This document shows, in pieces, positions 44,122 to 53,781 of a stretch of 64,000 bases of DNA (positions are counted from its first letter, which is position 1; every line of letters starts with the position of its first letter). The DNA is from Bacteroidia bacterium (GTDB lineage Bacteria; Bacteroidota; Bacteroidia; Bacteroidales; CAJPTX01). The stretch spans positions 1-64,000 of the forward strand of contig CAJPTC010000012.1 of assembly GCA_905373475.1 (NCBI GenBank), in the 5' to 3' direction. A program made the translations under genes and the position numbers. The notes beneath the pieces were generated by a model. It was not told the DNA's origin and did not search any database. It saw only the letters and a program-made list of their open reading frames with translations.

Positions 44122-45396
44122 ATGCAGTCTGCAAAAAGAATTCTAGTCGTTCTGTGTCGCATCTTGTTAGGTGTCGTTTTTACTTTTTCTGGCTTTGTAA
44201 AAAGTGTAGACCCGCAAGGGTTTGCCTACAAGATACAAGACTATTTTACCGCCTTCGGTCTAGCCTCACTACACCCCACGGCATACGTATTAGCCGTCTT
44301 GTTGGTATCGCTAGAGTTCTATGTAGGCCTGCTCCTACTCTTTGGCGAGCTGCAAAAGTTTGCTACCGTAATGGTTACTCTTTTTATGATCGTCTTTACG
44401 CCGCTTACGCTCTATCTTGCTATAGCTAACCCCGTCTCTGATTGTGGCTGTTTTGGCGATGCCATAAAACTAACCAACTGGCAAACCTTCTGGAAAAATG
44501 TTCCCTTACTTCTGGCGAGCATCTTTCTCCTTCTTGAGCTTCGTTCAACTACCTCAACCAACAAGCCAGCGTGTTTTAAGTGTAAAATAATGCGCAATGC
44601 ACTTCCTGTCCTGTTAGCCCTCTTTGCGTTTTTCCCCGCTTTTTGGGCAACGGTAGATTTACCTATGATAGATTTTCGTCCCTATCGCATCGGAGCTAAC
44701 CTACTTAAAGGGATGGCGATCCCCGAAGGAGCTCCACAGGACGAGTTCCGAACAGAATTTGTATACGAGAAAGACGGTGTCGAGAAAAAATTCTCCGAAT
44801 TCGATTATCCGTGGGATGATTCTACATGGCACTACGTATCAAGTGAGAATATTCTTGTGCAGAAAGGTTATGAACCTCCCATACACGACTTTGCATTGGA
44901 AACCATGACGGGCGAGAACAAAATCCAAGATCTCCTCGCCAGCGACTCCGTTCTACGTCTCCTCGTTGTGACGCCTTTTCTCGAGACGCTTACTGACGAC
45001 GATATTTCGCAACTCAATGCACTACAGTCGCAGTGCGAGGCGAGTAGGATGCAACTCTTTCATGGTACAGCAGCCTCGCAAGATCTACAAGAAGATCTCT
45101 ACAAGCGAGGATTGAAAACTGCACTTTATACAACCAACGAACGAACTCTAAAAACCATAGTACGTGCGGCAACAGGCGTGGTGCTTATCCGCAATGCGGT
45201 TGTATTGAACAAGTGGCGCTTGCATGCAACGCCTACCGCCAATTATTTCAACGAAGCACTTGCCTCGCAACCCGATACTGCTCTCATGGGGAACGGAGGG
45301 ACTTATATCGTAGGCTGTATGGCAATTGTTTTGTTACTCATAGCCATTGCTAAGATCCTAACCCTGCATCGCAAGGATACGGCATCTGCAAGTTAG
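44122..45396 (+). CDS. DoxX-like membrane protein (BT_3928 family)
   Basis: A 424-residue membrane protein with five hydrophobic segments: about residues 7-24, 47-66, 74-95, 117-135 and 157-175, plus one near the C-terminus (about 395-415). FTFSGFVKSVDPQGFAYKIQDYF is the DoxX-like start and DCGCFGDA a metal- or redox-type motif in the third loop. The middle is a soluble extracytoplasmic domain. I start at the ATG of MQSAKRIL (44122), 4 bases after tsaE ends. Its function is not established; a redox or detoxification role is possible. Confidence 0.8.
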   Translation: MQSAKRILVVLCRILLGVVFTFSGFVKSVDPQGFAYKIQDYFTAFGLASLHPTAYVLAVLLVSLEFYVGLLLLFGELQKFATVMVTLFMIVFTPLTLYLAIANPVSDCGCFGDAIKLTNWQTFWKNVPLLLASIFLLLELRSTTSTNKPACFKCKIMRNALPVLLALFAFFPAFWATVDLPMIDFRPYRIGANLLKGMAIPEGAPQDEFRTEFVYEKDGVEKKFSEFDYPWDDSTWHYVSSENILVQKGYEPPIHDFALETMTGENKIQDLLASDSVLRLLVVTPFLETLTDDDISQLNALQSQCEASRMQLFHGTAASQDLQEDLYKRGLKTALYTTNERTLKTIVRAATGVVLIRNAVVLNKWRLHATPTANYFNEALASQPDTALMGNGGTYIVGCMAIVLLLIAIAKILTLHRKDTASAS

Positions 45397-45563
45397 CCCC
45401 CAATACGAGTTATCTGGGGTCGTGCCGAGTGGAATGCTGGATAATTTGCTGTACTTCTTATTCTATCTGGCGTATCTCTAGAGCTTCTTTTGTTTGTATT
45501 TCATCTCTCATATCCAGTTCCTAGAGAATTATTACGTGGCATCTGTGGCACGAACAGCAACGA

Positions 45564-45579
45564 TTCCTAGCTAGGAATT
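45564..45579. promoter_or_regulatory. Perfect 16-bp palindrome upstream of polA, candidate operator
   Basis: ATTCCTAG followed by its exact reverse complement, ending 13 bases before the TACTTTTG box. At that place it covers the expected -33 position, so a bound dimer would block RNA polymerase. No regulator is assigned. Confidence 0.4.
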
Positions 45580-45592
45580 ATCCTTTTATCGT

Positions 45593-45600
45593 ACTTTTGG
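45593..45600 (+). promoter_or_regulatory. Putative -7 promoter box of polA (TACTTTTG)
   Basis: Matches TAnnTTTG and lies 40 bases before the polA ATG. Confidence 0.45.
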
Positions 45601-45639
45601 GAACGAGGGTAGAAACCTTCGCACTAGTACTTACACGCC

Positions 45640-48336
45640 ATGGAATATAAAAATCGGCTTTTGCTCATTGACGGTTATGCTCTGCTCTACCGCTCGCACT
45701 ATGCGTTTATCCGAAATCCGCTCATCACACGCAGCGGCATAAATACTTCGGCTGCCTTTGGCTTTATGCGCACCCTGCTAGACTGCGTAGAACAGTTCAA
45801 TCCCACTCATATTGGCGTTGCATTTGATCTGGGCGGCAAGACATTCCGTCACGAAATGTACCCCGACTATAAAGCAAATCGCGAAGCAACACCGCAAGAA
45901 ATAAAGGACTGCCGAGAGGCTGTGCGAGAATATCTGAAAGTGTTGAATATTGTGGAGCTCTGGGCAGAAGGCTTTGAGGCTGACGATGTAATAGGCTCTA
46001 TCTCTGCGCATTTAGCCTCAGAGCAGACGCAGGTACTCATCTATACTCCAGACAAGGACTTTCAACAGCTCCTAGGACCTAACGTTATCTTACTCCGTCC
46101 CAAAAGCACGAATGGCATTGAAATAAAGACTGAAGCGGATCTGCTGGCACAATATAACATCAAGTCCCCGCTTCAATTCATTGACATCTTGGCATTGTGG
46201 GGCGACACGGCAGACAATGTACCTGGAGTAGATGGGATCGGAGAGAAGACAGCTGCGAGTCTTATAGCAAAATATGGGAGCATTGAGCATATCTATGGCA
46301 ATAGTAGCAAGCTCACCAAAAAGATGGCAGAAAACTTGCAACGCTGTACTCCCCAACTGAAGCGTGCACAAGAATTGGTGCGCATCCGTTTAGACGCCCC
46401 AGTACCGACCAGCCTCGAACAGTATCTAATGCCCTCTGCACCCGTATATGATGAACTACAAGCGCTCAACCAGAAGTATGAATTTCATGCTCTCGGCGAA
46501 CGAATAGTAAACTTCTTCTGCAAAAACGCTGAACCCGCTAACCGCATTACGCTTGACGCCTTCCGTCACAAATTCAAGGTTGTAACCACGTACGAAGCGC
46601 TCTCCGCCCTTATTACGGAGCTGAAAATGCTCACTACCTCTTATGCGTTGTGCCTTGGCACAAATAACTCAGAGCAACTGAATGCCCTCGCACTTTCGTA
46701 TTACCAAGGCAACGAACAGGTTACTCAATATATTGACCTCACACAAATTGAACGGCAAGGCGCCGATTGGCAGAGACTACTGAACGATTTCTTTGTTCGC
46801 CCCTCACTCAAATGCTACGGCTATGACCTCAAGGCAATGCTAAAAAATCTCAAGGGGCTAAAACTACACCTCGAGGCTCAACTCTCCGATATCTTGCTTG
46901 CGCACTACCTACTCGCCCCAGAAGCGCTCCATACTCTCGATGCACTCTGTAACCTCGAGCTACAGTACACGCTACACGAAGAACTTACACCAGAAGCCTC
47001 CGCCTCACTTCCTTCGGAGGAACGAAAAGATTATTTGTGTGAGCGTGCAGCCATGATCTACAAATTGGGGGAACGCTTTGAAAAACGTTTGGAAAACGAA
47101 GGTCTAGCTTCTGTGTTTACTACGCTAGAGATGCCTCTACTGAGAGTTTTAACGGCAATGGAGGAAGCAGGAGTTGCTATCAACAAAGAGGAGTTAGTAG
47201 CATTGCACAATGAGCTAGAAGCTGAGCAAAACGCCACAGAGAAGGAAATTAGAGAATTAGGGGGCGTAGATGACTTAAAAGTGAGTTCTCCGAAACAGAT
47301 TGGAATTCTCCTCTTTGAAAAACTTAAAATTGCAGAGAAAGCCAAGAAGACTGCCACAGGTCAGTACAATACGAGCGAAGGAGAGCTACAGAAGTATGCA
47401 AAGGAAAACCCTATTGTCTCGAAAATTTTGAGCTATCGCGAGACCTCAAAACTTCTTTCCACCTACGTAGATGCGTTACCACGCCTAGTAAATCCATCTA
47501 CTCAGCTTATTCATGCCTCTTTCAACCAAGCTGTTACTTCTACGGGACGCTTGAGCTCGAGTAATCCGAATTTGCAGAACATTCCCGTACGCACACCTAT
47601 TGGAAGAAAAATACGTAAGGCATTTGTATCTCGTTTTGGAGACGACGGTGTACTCCTTTCGGCAGATTATTCGCAAATCGAGTTGCGCGTGTTGGCACAC
47701 ATTGCTAACGACGAGCATCTAATAGCAGCCTTTCAACAAGGACAAGACATTCATGCGGCAACTGCTGCGCGTGTCAACGGTGTTGCTTTGGGGGAGGTAA
47801 CAAAGGAGATGCGCGAACGCGCAAAACGGGTAAACTTTGGTATTGTATATGGGATAAGTGCTTTTGGGCTTTCGCAACAAATAGGCACCAGCGTAGATGA
47901 AGCCGCGCGTTTCATGAAAAACTACTTTGCCCTCTATCCGAGTATCGAGGCATTCATGAAAAAAACGATTGAAGAGGGACGGGAATTGGGTTACGTAAAG
48001 ACTCTGTGGGGACGTAAGCGCTACATCCCCGATTTACGCTCAGACAACCAGAATATCCGCAATGCTGCCGAACGAATGGCTATCAATATGCCTATTCAGG
48101 GCACGGCGGCCGATATTATCAAGGCGGCAATGGTAAAAATATACACCCTCCTACAGGAGCGCGGCTGCCAAAGCCTTCTGACCACACAAGTGCACGACGA
48201 ATTGATCTTTGATGTACGGCGCAACGAACTGGAAATGCTTCGTTCGTTAGTTCGCACAGCGATGGAAACGGTAATAGAATTGCGTGTCCCCCTTCTTGTA
48301 GACCTTGCCGTAGGGCAAAATTGGGGAGAGTTGTAA
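45640..48336 (+). CDS. polA: DNA polymerase I, proofreading domain degenerate
   Basis: An 898-residue family A polymerase. The 5'-nuclease domain is intact, with acids in LLIDGYALL (D11), AFDLGG (D63), EADDVIG (D115, D116), TPDKDF (D138, D140) and GDTADN (D189, D192). The polymerase motifs are SADYSQIELRVL (A, about 674-685), RAKRVNFGIVYG (O-helix, F733) and VHDELIFD (C). The 3'-5' exonuclease domain keeps its length, but the four catalytic carboxylates align to C338, G340, M400 and R469, so proofreading is probably lost, as in Taq and Bst enzymes. It is a stand-alone gene. Confidence 0.96.
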   Translation: MEYKNRLLLIDGYALLYRSHYAFIRNPLITRSGINTSAAFGFMRTLLDCVEQFNPTHIGVAFDLGGKTFRHEMYPDYKANREATPQEIKDCREAVREYLKVLNIVELWAEGFEADDVIGSISAHLASEQTQVLIYTPDKDFQQLLGPNVILLRPKSTNGIEIKTEADLLAQYNIKSPLQFIDILALWGDTADNVPGVDGIGEKTAASLIAKYGSIEHIYGNSSKLTKKMAENLQRCTPQLKRAQELVRIRLDAPVPTSLEQYLMPSAPVYDELQALNQKYEFHALGERIVNFFCKNAEPANRITLDAFRHKFKVVTTYEALSALITELKMLTTSYALCLGTNNSEQLNALALSYYQGNEQVTQYIDLTQIERQGADWQRLLNDFFVRPSLKCYGYDLKAMLKNLKGLKLHLEAQLSDILLAHYLLAPEALHTLDALCNLELQYTLHEELTPEASASLPSEERKDYLCERAAMIYKLGERFEKRLENEGLASVFTTLEMPLLRVLTAMEEAGVAINKEELVALHNELEAEQNATEKEIRELGGVDDLKVSSPKQIGILLFEKLKIAEKAKKTATGQYNTSEGELQKYAKENPIVSKILSYRETSKLLSTYVDALPRLVNPSTQLIHASFNQAVTSTGRLSSSNPNLQNIPVRTPIGRKIRKAFVSRFGDDGVLLSADYSQIELRVLAHIANDEHLIAAFQQGQDIHAATAARVNGVALGEVTKEMRERAKRVNFGIVYGISAFGLSQQIGTSVDEAARFMKNYFALYPSIEAFMKKTIEEGRELGYVKTLWGRKRYIPDLRSDNQNIRNAAERMAINMPIQGTAADIIKAAMVKIYTLLQERGCQSLLTTQVHDELIFDVRRNELEMLRSLVRTAMETVIELRVPLLVDLAVGQNWGEL

Positions 48337-48388
48337 ACACCTACTCACCTAAAACTCATAAAACATTGGTATTTCGTCACTCATACCT

Positions 48389-51300
48389 TTAACGCCTGTC
48401 TAATACAACAACGCGCGACGAATCGCCATCTATTTTTTCTACGTGGATTTGTACGGGGATGCTCTCATTAAGTTCTGCTACATGCGAAATGAGCCCTATA
48501 CGACGACCCTGTTGTTCGAGGTGTTCGAGTGCTTCGAGCACCATACGCAGATGATTGGGGTCTAACGAACCAAAGCCTTCGTCAATGAAAAGCATCTCTA
48601 TGGTATTGCTATGCGCAGAAATAGATGAAAGAGCAAGCGAGAGAGCTAAGGATACTATAAATTTTTCTCCGCCCGAAAGGGTATCTACATTGCGCTGTGC
48701 ACCCATCATTTGCGTATCTACAATATTTAGTATGAGCAACGGACGATCTTGCTGCGAGAGTTCCGAACGCTCCAAACGGTAGCGTGGCATAATCTGCTCC
48801 AGCTGGTAATTAGCAAAGGTTATGAGATCTTGTAGCGTATAGCTCTGTGCTATTTCACGGAATTTTCGCCCATTACTACTGCCGAACAAACTATTAAGCT
48901 CCTCCCACTGCCCCAATAAAAGCTTCCCATCATCCAGCTTCTTCTGTAGTTCCCGTCGTCTCTCTTCGTTGTGTTCGTTTTCTTTAGCCCTCAATCTTAA
49001 CTCTTGCACTCTGCCCTCTACCATCTCTTTTTGATGAGTGTATTCCAGTAGCCCTTTTTGCAACTCCTCTAGTTCAAGAGCTGCAAGCTCCGTTTTTTTC
49101 CGTTCGTGCTCCTCTTGCTGCTTTTCCCGCTCTTTTACTATACCCAATTGGTGCTGATATCCCTTTTCTTCTTGCTCACGCACGGTTTTATAGTTCCTTA
49201 CCTCTTCTGCATTGTGCGTATTGAGCAACTTTATTGTTTCAGGAGTATAATCGGAATGCTCCTTGTACCAACCCCAGATCTGTTCATCTAGCTTTTGTGC
49301 CTGCGCCATTAATTCGGTTATTTGCCCTTGGGTTTGGGCTTTAGCATTAGATTTTTTTTCTTTCTCCGCCTTAAGCTTTTGAACTTCCGCTTCGTTCTGC
49401 TTTCTTTCTATTTCTAGTTTTGTCTTTTTTAGATTGAAAGCTTCTTGAAGCTGCGCTGGGGCTTTGCCTTTACATTGTTGCTGGTGTTTTTCCTTTAACG
49501 TCTTAAGTTCATTTTCATGCTCTTTTTTGCGCTCATCGCTCTCTTTGTAACGCTGTAAAAGCTTCTCGCGCTGTTGCGTATAGTTCTCCAATAATTTACG
49601 CGCCTGCTCCAGTTCTCCTTCAAGGTTGCCTAGTTTCTCTTGCGTACGCCATACCTCGCATTCAATCCCCACCTTTTCAAGCTCCTTGTTCAGTTGCCTA
49701 AGGTCAGATTCTATTTTCAACGCCCGTTCATCCTGATCAGGGAATTCCAGCGACAGATTCAAAGCCTCCACGGAGGGCAATTTTTCTATATAAGAAGTCA
49801 GTGCTGGTATTAGTGCGCCCATATTGCCATCGAATGCTTCTTTTTGGCTTGTGAGCGTTGTTTCTATGCGAATCTTTGCTTCCTTGCACTGCTCCAATTC
49901 TGTTTTTGTTTTTTCGAGCGCCTGACCCACTCTTTCTGTCTCCTTTTCAATTTCGTCGAGCGATTTACCCGATGCAACTACTGTTTGCATTCCTCTATGT
50001 GTATGCAACACACTGCCACACACAGGACAAGGCACACCTGGGCGGAGATGGGCACGCAGAGTTATCACTTCTACAGCGTCGCACCCTACCAAAATTTTTA
50101 GTTCCTGCTCTAATTCTTGCTGCTTTTGTAGAATTCCAAGCAATTGCACTTCAAGGGCAATGTTCTGTTTACGAAGTTCTTTTTGTACCTCAACATTTTG
50201 AAGAAGATTGGTCACCTCCTTTTTGAAACTCTCGTATTGTTCGTACAAGCCTTTGTATGGCGATAGCTCTTTTAGTGTACTATCTCGCTTAGCGAGCTTC
50301 TTCTCCAAGTCTGCAACTGTTTCTTCTTGTTTTTTCTTTTCTTGAGCGATTGTCATGCCCTCATTTTTTATCTTAGCACATTCCTCCTCGCTCTTCTTTC
50401 TTTCATTTTCACTTTTCCCTATAGCCGTAGTGAGTTCTTCTAGCTGACGCAATGTGTGTTCAAGTTCTGTTCCTTCTTTTTCCAGCACTATTTGTTGCTG
50501 TTGTAAAATCTCTAGTTCTTTTTCCTGTTGTAGCAAATATTCGGCTATACGCTTTAGTGCATCTTCATCGGCTATGTAGGATTCTTGTAGTGCCTTTAAC
50601 TTTTTTTCTACCCTAAGACTATCATCAAGCTCTTGACGTATCGTTTGGCTTTCTTCCCATTGCTTTACCCAACTATGTGTCTCATCCAACTGCAATAGGC
50701 GCATGTGTTTCGCTTCTTTTATTCTCTTAGCCTCTGCCGTTGCATTGGCAAAAAGGATTGCGCTTTTTTGCCACTCTATGGCAAGCTGGAACGCCTCGAG
50801 TTGCTTGCCAAACTGTTTACTTTGCTCTTCATTGGTCAGTAACTGCGTCTGTAGCTCTCTTTTTTCTTTTTCTGACAGGCACGCCAACTGCTCTATTTGC
50901 TGCCTAAGAGTCTCATGCTCCTTTTTAAGTCTATCGTAATGGTTGTAGATAGCCGTGGAAATTTGCGTGAAGTTTTCCGTATGCGTAAGGAGTTCGAGGA
51001 GGGTTGACTTTTCGTCAGATTTGGCTTCAAGAAATGCTGCAAAATCGCCTTGCGCGAGGAGTATCGCGCTGGTAAACTGGTCAAAACTTAAGCCAATAAT
51101 TCCCTGAAGCTTCTGCAAATAGTCTGCTTTACGCGATCGGCTGTCGTCTAAATGATTTCCGTTGACATCTTCCAGTGTCAACAATTCTGTTTGTAGTGCG
51201 CCGTCGGCACGTTTTCCTGCACGCCACACTTCCCAGCGCGCGGTATAAATTTTCCCTTCGGGCGTCTGAAAACGCACAGAAGCATAGCCCTCGCCAGCAC

Positions 51301-51571
51301 CCCGACGTAAAATCTGTCGCGGGTCGTTCGCACTAACAGTATGCTTTCCTACCTGCTCTACGATCTTGCCCTGCTCGCGCGTCCCGTTCAGACGGGGGAT
51401 CTGGTTGTAGAGGGGCAAACAAATAGCATCCAGAAGTGTAGATTTTCCAGCTCCTGTTGCCCCTGTTATGGCAAATAAACCTGCACTGGCAAGCGGCTCG
51501 CGATCGAAATGAATTTCAAACGCTTCCCGCAACGAAGCCAAATTTTTGCCCGCAAGCGTTAGGATTCGCAT
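48389..51571 (-). CDS. sbcC: Nuclease SbcCD subunit C
   Basis: A 1060-residue SMC-like ATPase that works with SbcD to open hairpins and process DNA ends. Walker A is TGATGAGKSTLLDA (about 38-51). A long coiled coil follows, split by the zinc-hook CPVCGSVLH near residue 516. The C-terminal segment has VDTLSGGEKFIVSLALSLAL (signature) and LFIDEGFGSLD (Walker B). Its start overlaps the end of sbcD by 13 bases, so the two are coupled. Confidence 0.96.
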   Translation of the reverse strand: MRILTLAGKNLASLREAFEIHFDREPLASAGLFAITGATGAGKSTLLDAICLPLYNQIPRLNGTREQGKIVEQVGKHTVSANDPRQILRRGAGEGYASVRFQTPEGKIYTARWEVWRAGKRADGALQTELLTLEDVNGNHLDDSRSRKADYLQKLQGIIGLSFDQFTSAILLAQGDFAAFLEAKSDEKSTLLELLTHTENFTQISTAIYNHYDRLKKEHETLRQQIEQLACLSEKEKRELQTQLLTNEEQSKQFGKQLEAFQLAIEWQKSAILFANATAEAKRIKEAKHMRLLQLDETHSWVKQWEESQTIRQELDDSLRVEKKLKALQESYIADEDALKRIAEYLLQQEKELEILQQQQIVLEKEGTELEHTLRQLEELTTAIGKSENERKKSEEECAKIKNEGMTIAQEKKKQEETVADLEKKLAKRDSTLKELSPYKGLYEQYESFKKEVTNLLQNVEVQKELRKQNIALEVQLLGILQKQQELEQELKILVGCDAVEVITLRAHLRPGVPCPVCGSVLHTHRGMQTVVASGKSLDEIEKETERVGQALEKTKTELEQCKEAKIRIETTLTSQKEAFDGNMGALIPALTSYIEKLPSVEALNLSLEFPDQDERALKIESDLRQLNKELEKVGIECEVWRTQEKLGNLEGELEQARKLLENYTQQREKLLQRYKESDERKKEHENELKTLKEKHQQQCKGKAPAQLQEAFNLKKTKLEIERKQNEAEVQKLKAEKEKKSNAKAQTQGQITELMAQAQKLDEQIWGWYKEHSDYTPETIKLLNTHNAEEVRNYKTVREQEEKGYQHQLGIVKEREKQQEEHERKKTELAALELEELQKGLLEYTHQKEMVEGRVQELRLRAKENEHNEERRRELQKKLDDGKLLLGQWEELNSLFGSSNGRKFREIAQSYTLQDLITFANYQLEQIMPRYRLERSELSQQDRPLLILNIVDTQMMGAQRNVDTLSGGEKFIVSLALSLALSSISAHSNTIEMLFIDEGFGSLDPNHLRMVLEALEHLEQQGRRIGLISHVAELNESIPVQIHVEKIDGDSSRVVVLDRR

Positions 51572-52773
51572 TGCTGAGCCTCCTGAATTGCTTCACGCAA
51601 TAAACGCCTGAGGTCGTCGGGAAAAGACATACCGTACCGTTTCTGATACTCTCGCTCAGCTATTTCTTCAGGCTCGTAGCGATGATCGAGCGTTGAAAGA
51701 ATTGGTTCACGCTCTTCGCTGCTAGCTATAAGCTTGGTTTGCTTGAAAGTGGAAAGTCCGCGTCGAGCATAGCGTCCTTTTAGCGCCTCTTCTACCTCTT
51801 GCTTAAAAAGAGCAGGCGGAGGAGTTGTATCGGTAATTTCTAGGTCTAGTATCGGCGCAAAATCGTCAACTGTACCTTCGGACAACGCGCGAAGCTGCTC
51901 TAGAATTGATACAGGTGTCCCTGTAAGTTTCAAGAGTTTAAGTGGCGAGTCAAAAACTTCGTGCGTTACATTGATCTTCTGACCTTCAATGTCTACAACT
52001 AAAATTCCTTGCGCTTGCTCTCGGTGCGAGAAAGTGGTAGCAATAGGAGCGCCTGAATATCTTATATTTTCGGCATCATAAACGCGCTGCTGCCTATGAA
52101 TATGACCTAGAGCAACGTAGGAATAGGAGATAAAATGTTGCGCCAGAGATGAACCTTCTAAACCTCCAATCGCGACATACTCAATGTCCTTCTCCTCATT
52201 GAGTGTGCTCCCGTGCGCATAGAGATGCCCCATGCAGATTTTGGGGCGTTTGTCGTGTGCAAAATGGTTGGCAAGCTCGCGATAGAAGGCTTCAACATAA
52301 TCTTCTGTCTCGTCTTGTTTGGGAGGACAGTCGCTGGTACGTAAAAAGGGCACAGCTAAACAAAGATACTCTATGCCCTTCTTGTCATGTAAGGGTACGG
52401 CGAACTGTTCATAATTGATCGAATAGTCTTCGGGATTATGAAGGACACTACCCTTGATATGGATATTGAGATTGGCAAGCAGTGCACTCGGGGCTTCGAG
52501 GCGCGAACCAGAATCGTGATTACCTGCCGTAATTACAATCTGCAAATGGGGTAAACGGCGCGTGACCTCGGTAAGAAAATCAAAATAAGCACGTTGCGCG
52601 GCTATAGATGGAGAAATCGTATTGAAGACGTCACCCGCTACAAGCAAAACATCTGCCTCTAGGCGACAAAGTGTGTCTGCCAACCAAGCCAGAAAAACTA
52701 CTTGTTCAGGAAGGCGCGCAAATTCGTAAAAATCTAGCCCCAAATGCCAGTCGGCTGTATGAACGAGCCGCAT
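51559..52773 (-). CDS. sbcD: Nuclease SbcCD subunit D
   Basis: A 404-residue calcineurin-like metallo-nuclease. I start at the ATG of MRLVHTADW (52773) rather than the GTG two codons before. The metal motifs are HTADWHLG, LVAGDVFN, TAGNHDSG, MGHLYAHG and LGHIHRQQ. The C-terminal half contains the SbcC-binding region. It lies 11 bases downstream of the FKBP gene at 52785, on the same strand. Confidence 0.95.
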   Translation of the reverse strand: MRLVHTADWHLGLDFYEFARLPEQVVFLAWLADTLCRLEADVLLVAGDVFNTISPSIAAQRAYFDFLTEVTRRLPHLQIVITAGNHDSGSRLEAPSALLANLNIHIKGSVLHNPEDYSINYEQFAVPLHDKKGIEYLCLAVPFLRTSDCPPKQDETEDYVEAFYRELANHFAHDKRPKICMGHLYAHGSTLNEEKDIEYVAIGGLEGSSLAQHFISYSYVALGHIHRQQRVYDAENIRYSGAPIATTFSHREQAQGILVVDIEGQKINVTHEVFDSPLKLLKLTGTPVSILEQLRALSEGTVDDFAPILDLEITDTTPPPALFKQEVEEALKGRYARRGLSTFKQTKLIASSEEREPILSTLDHRYEPEEIAEREYQKRYGMSFPDDLRRLLREAIQEAQQCES

Positions 52774-52784
52774 CGGCACAATAT

Positions 52785-53753
52785 TTATTTCGACTTCGAA
52801 GCGCGCACGATACTCATAGAGACAACTAACGGCTCGTATGGACGAATTGTGCCTCTACCCGTTTTTTTGTAGGCCAATGCACTGGGTATGACAGCACGTA
52901 GCTTTGTCCCTGTTTTTAAACCAACAGTAAGCCCACTAAAACCACGGATAAGCTTAGAATCTTCACTCGCCTTAAACGACAAAAGAGTGTATTTTTTGGA
53001 AGATGAGTAGATGCCATGAAGCTGCGCCACGTCTGCTACATTGGTATCAAATAAATATCCCGAAAGCGAGTAGATCTCGTATTGTACCCAAATGGTAGTT
53101 GTTTTTTTTATCTCACTACCCGTTCCGACCTCAACAATCTTGCGATAGACAGAGTCGTGCTTTTCAAAGCCTGTGTTTTTGGTTAGATAATCGGCGATAA
53201 GCGTTTTCTCTCGTTTTTCGGGATCTGCAATAAGTTCGTAGGGTGTGATGTAGAAAAGAGCGGAGGTGTGATCTGCATTTGTCCAAAGCCCCAATGCCTT
53301 TGCTTTAGTGGCTGTTAAGCCTATTACAATCTCATCGCCTATATGTGCATCCTTAAGGGCTTCAAATATATCGCTCCCGATTCCTTCGGCGCTCATTTCC
53401 TTGTATTGCGGAGCATAAAATGTAGACTGAGAGTATTGGTTATAGGCTCTGGCTCGTTCTGGAATATTCGTCCCCAAGTATGTACCATCTAGGTTTACTG
53501 CCCAATAGTTGAAATAAAGCCAAGAGCCCGACTTTATAGTCTCTCCCGCGGGGTTACTTTTCAATGTTTGCATAAAAGCATTCTCGGAAAGTTTTCGCGA
53601 TTCAGGGTAGTGTAGCTGCCGATATGCATTGAAACGTACCAATTCATCCGTCTCGTCGTACGACGTACTCTTATTGCTACAACTTGCAACAAATAGGAGG
53701 CACAAGCTCAGGAGAAGTAGAACAGGGAAAAAGCGACGCATAAAGAGAGTCAT
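52785..53753 (-). CDS. FKBP-type isomerase lipoprotein with two FKBP-like domains
   Basis: A 322-residue lipoprotein (lipobox VASC near residue 25). It carries one FKBP-like domain in residues about 60-170 and a second, better conserved, near 215-320 (IWVQYEIYSLSGYLFDTN, IRGFSGLTVGLKTGTKLRAVIPSALAYKKTG). It is probably an outer-membrane or periplasmic prolyl isomerase. Active-site aromatic residues are only partly retained in the first domain. It follows the next FKBP gene by 28 bases. Confidence 0.85.
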   Translation of the reverse strand: MTLFMRRFFPVLLLLSLCLLFVASCSNKSTSYDETDELVRFNAYRQLHYPESRKLSENAFMQTLKSNPAGETIKSGSWLYFNYWAVNLDGTYLGTNIPERARAYNQYSQSTFYAPQYKEMSAEGIGSDIFEALKDAHIGDEIVIGLTATKAKALGLWTNADHTSALFYITPYELIADPEKREKTLIADYLTKNTGFEKHDSVYRKIVEVGTGSEIKKTTTIWVQYEIYSLSGYLFDTNVADVAQLHGIYSSSKKYTLLSFKASEDSKLIRGFSGLTVGLKTGTKLRAVIPSALAYKKTGRGTIRPYEPLVVSMSIVRASKSK

Positions 53754-53781
53754 TATCCTAGACGTTTGAACGTTTTCTTAG

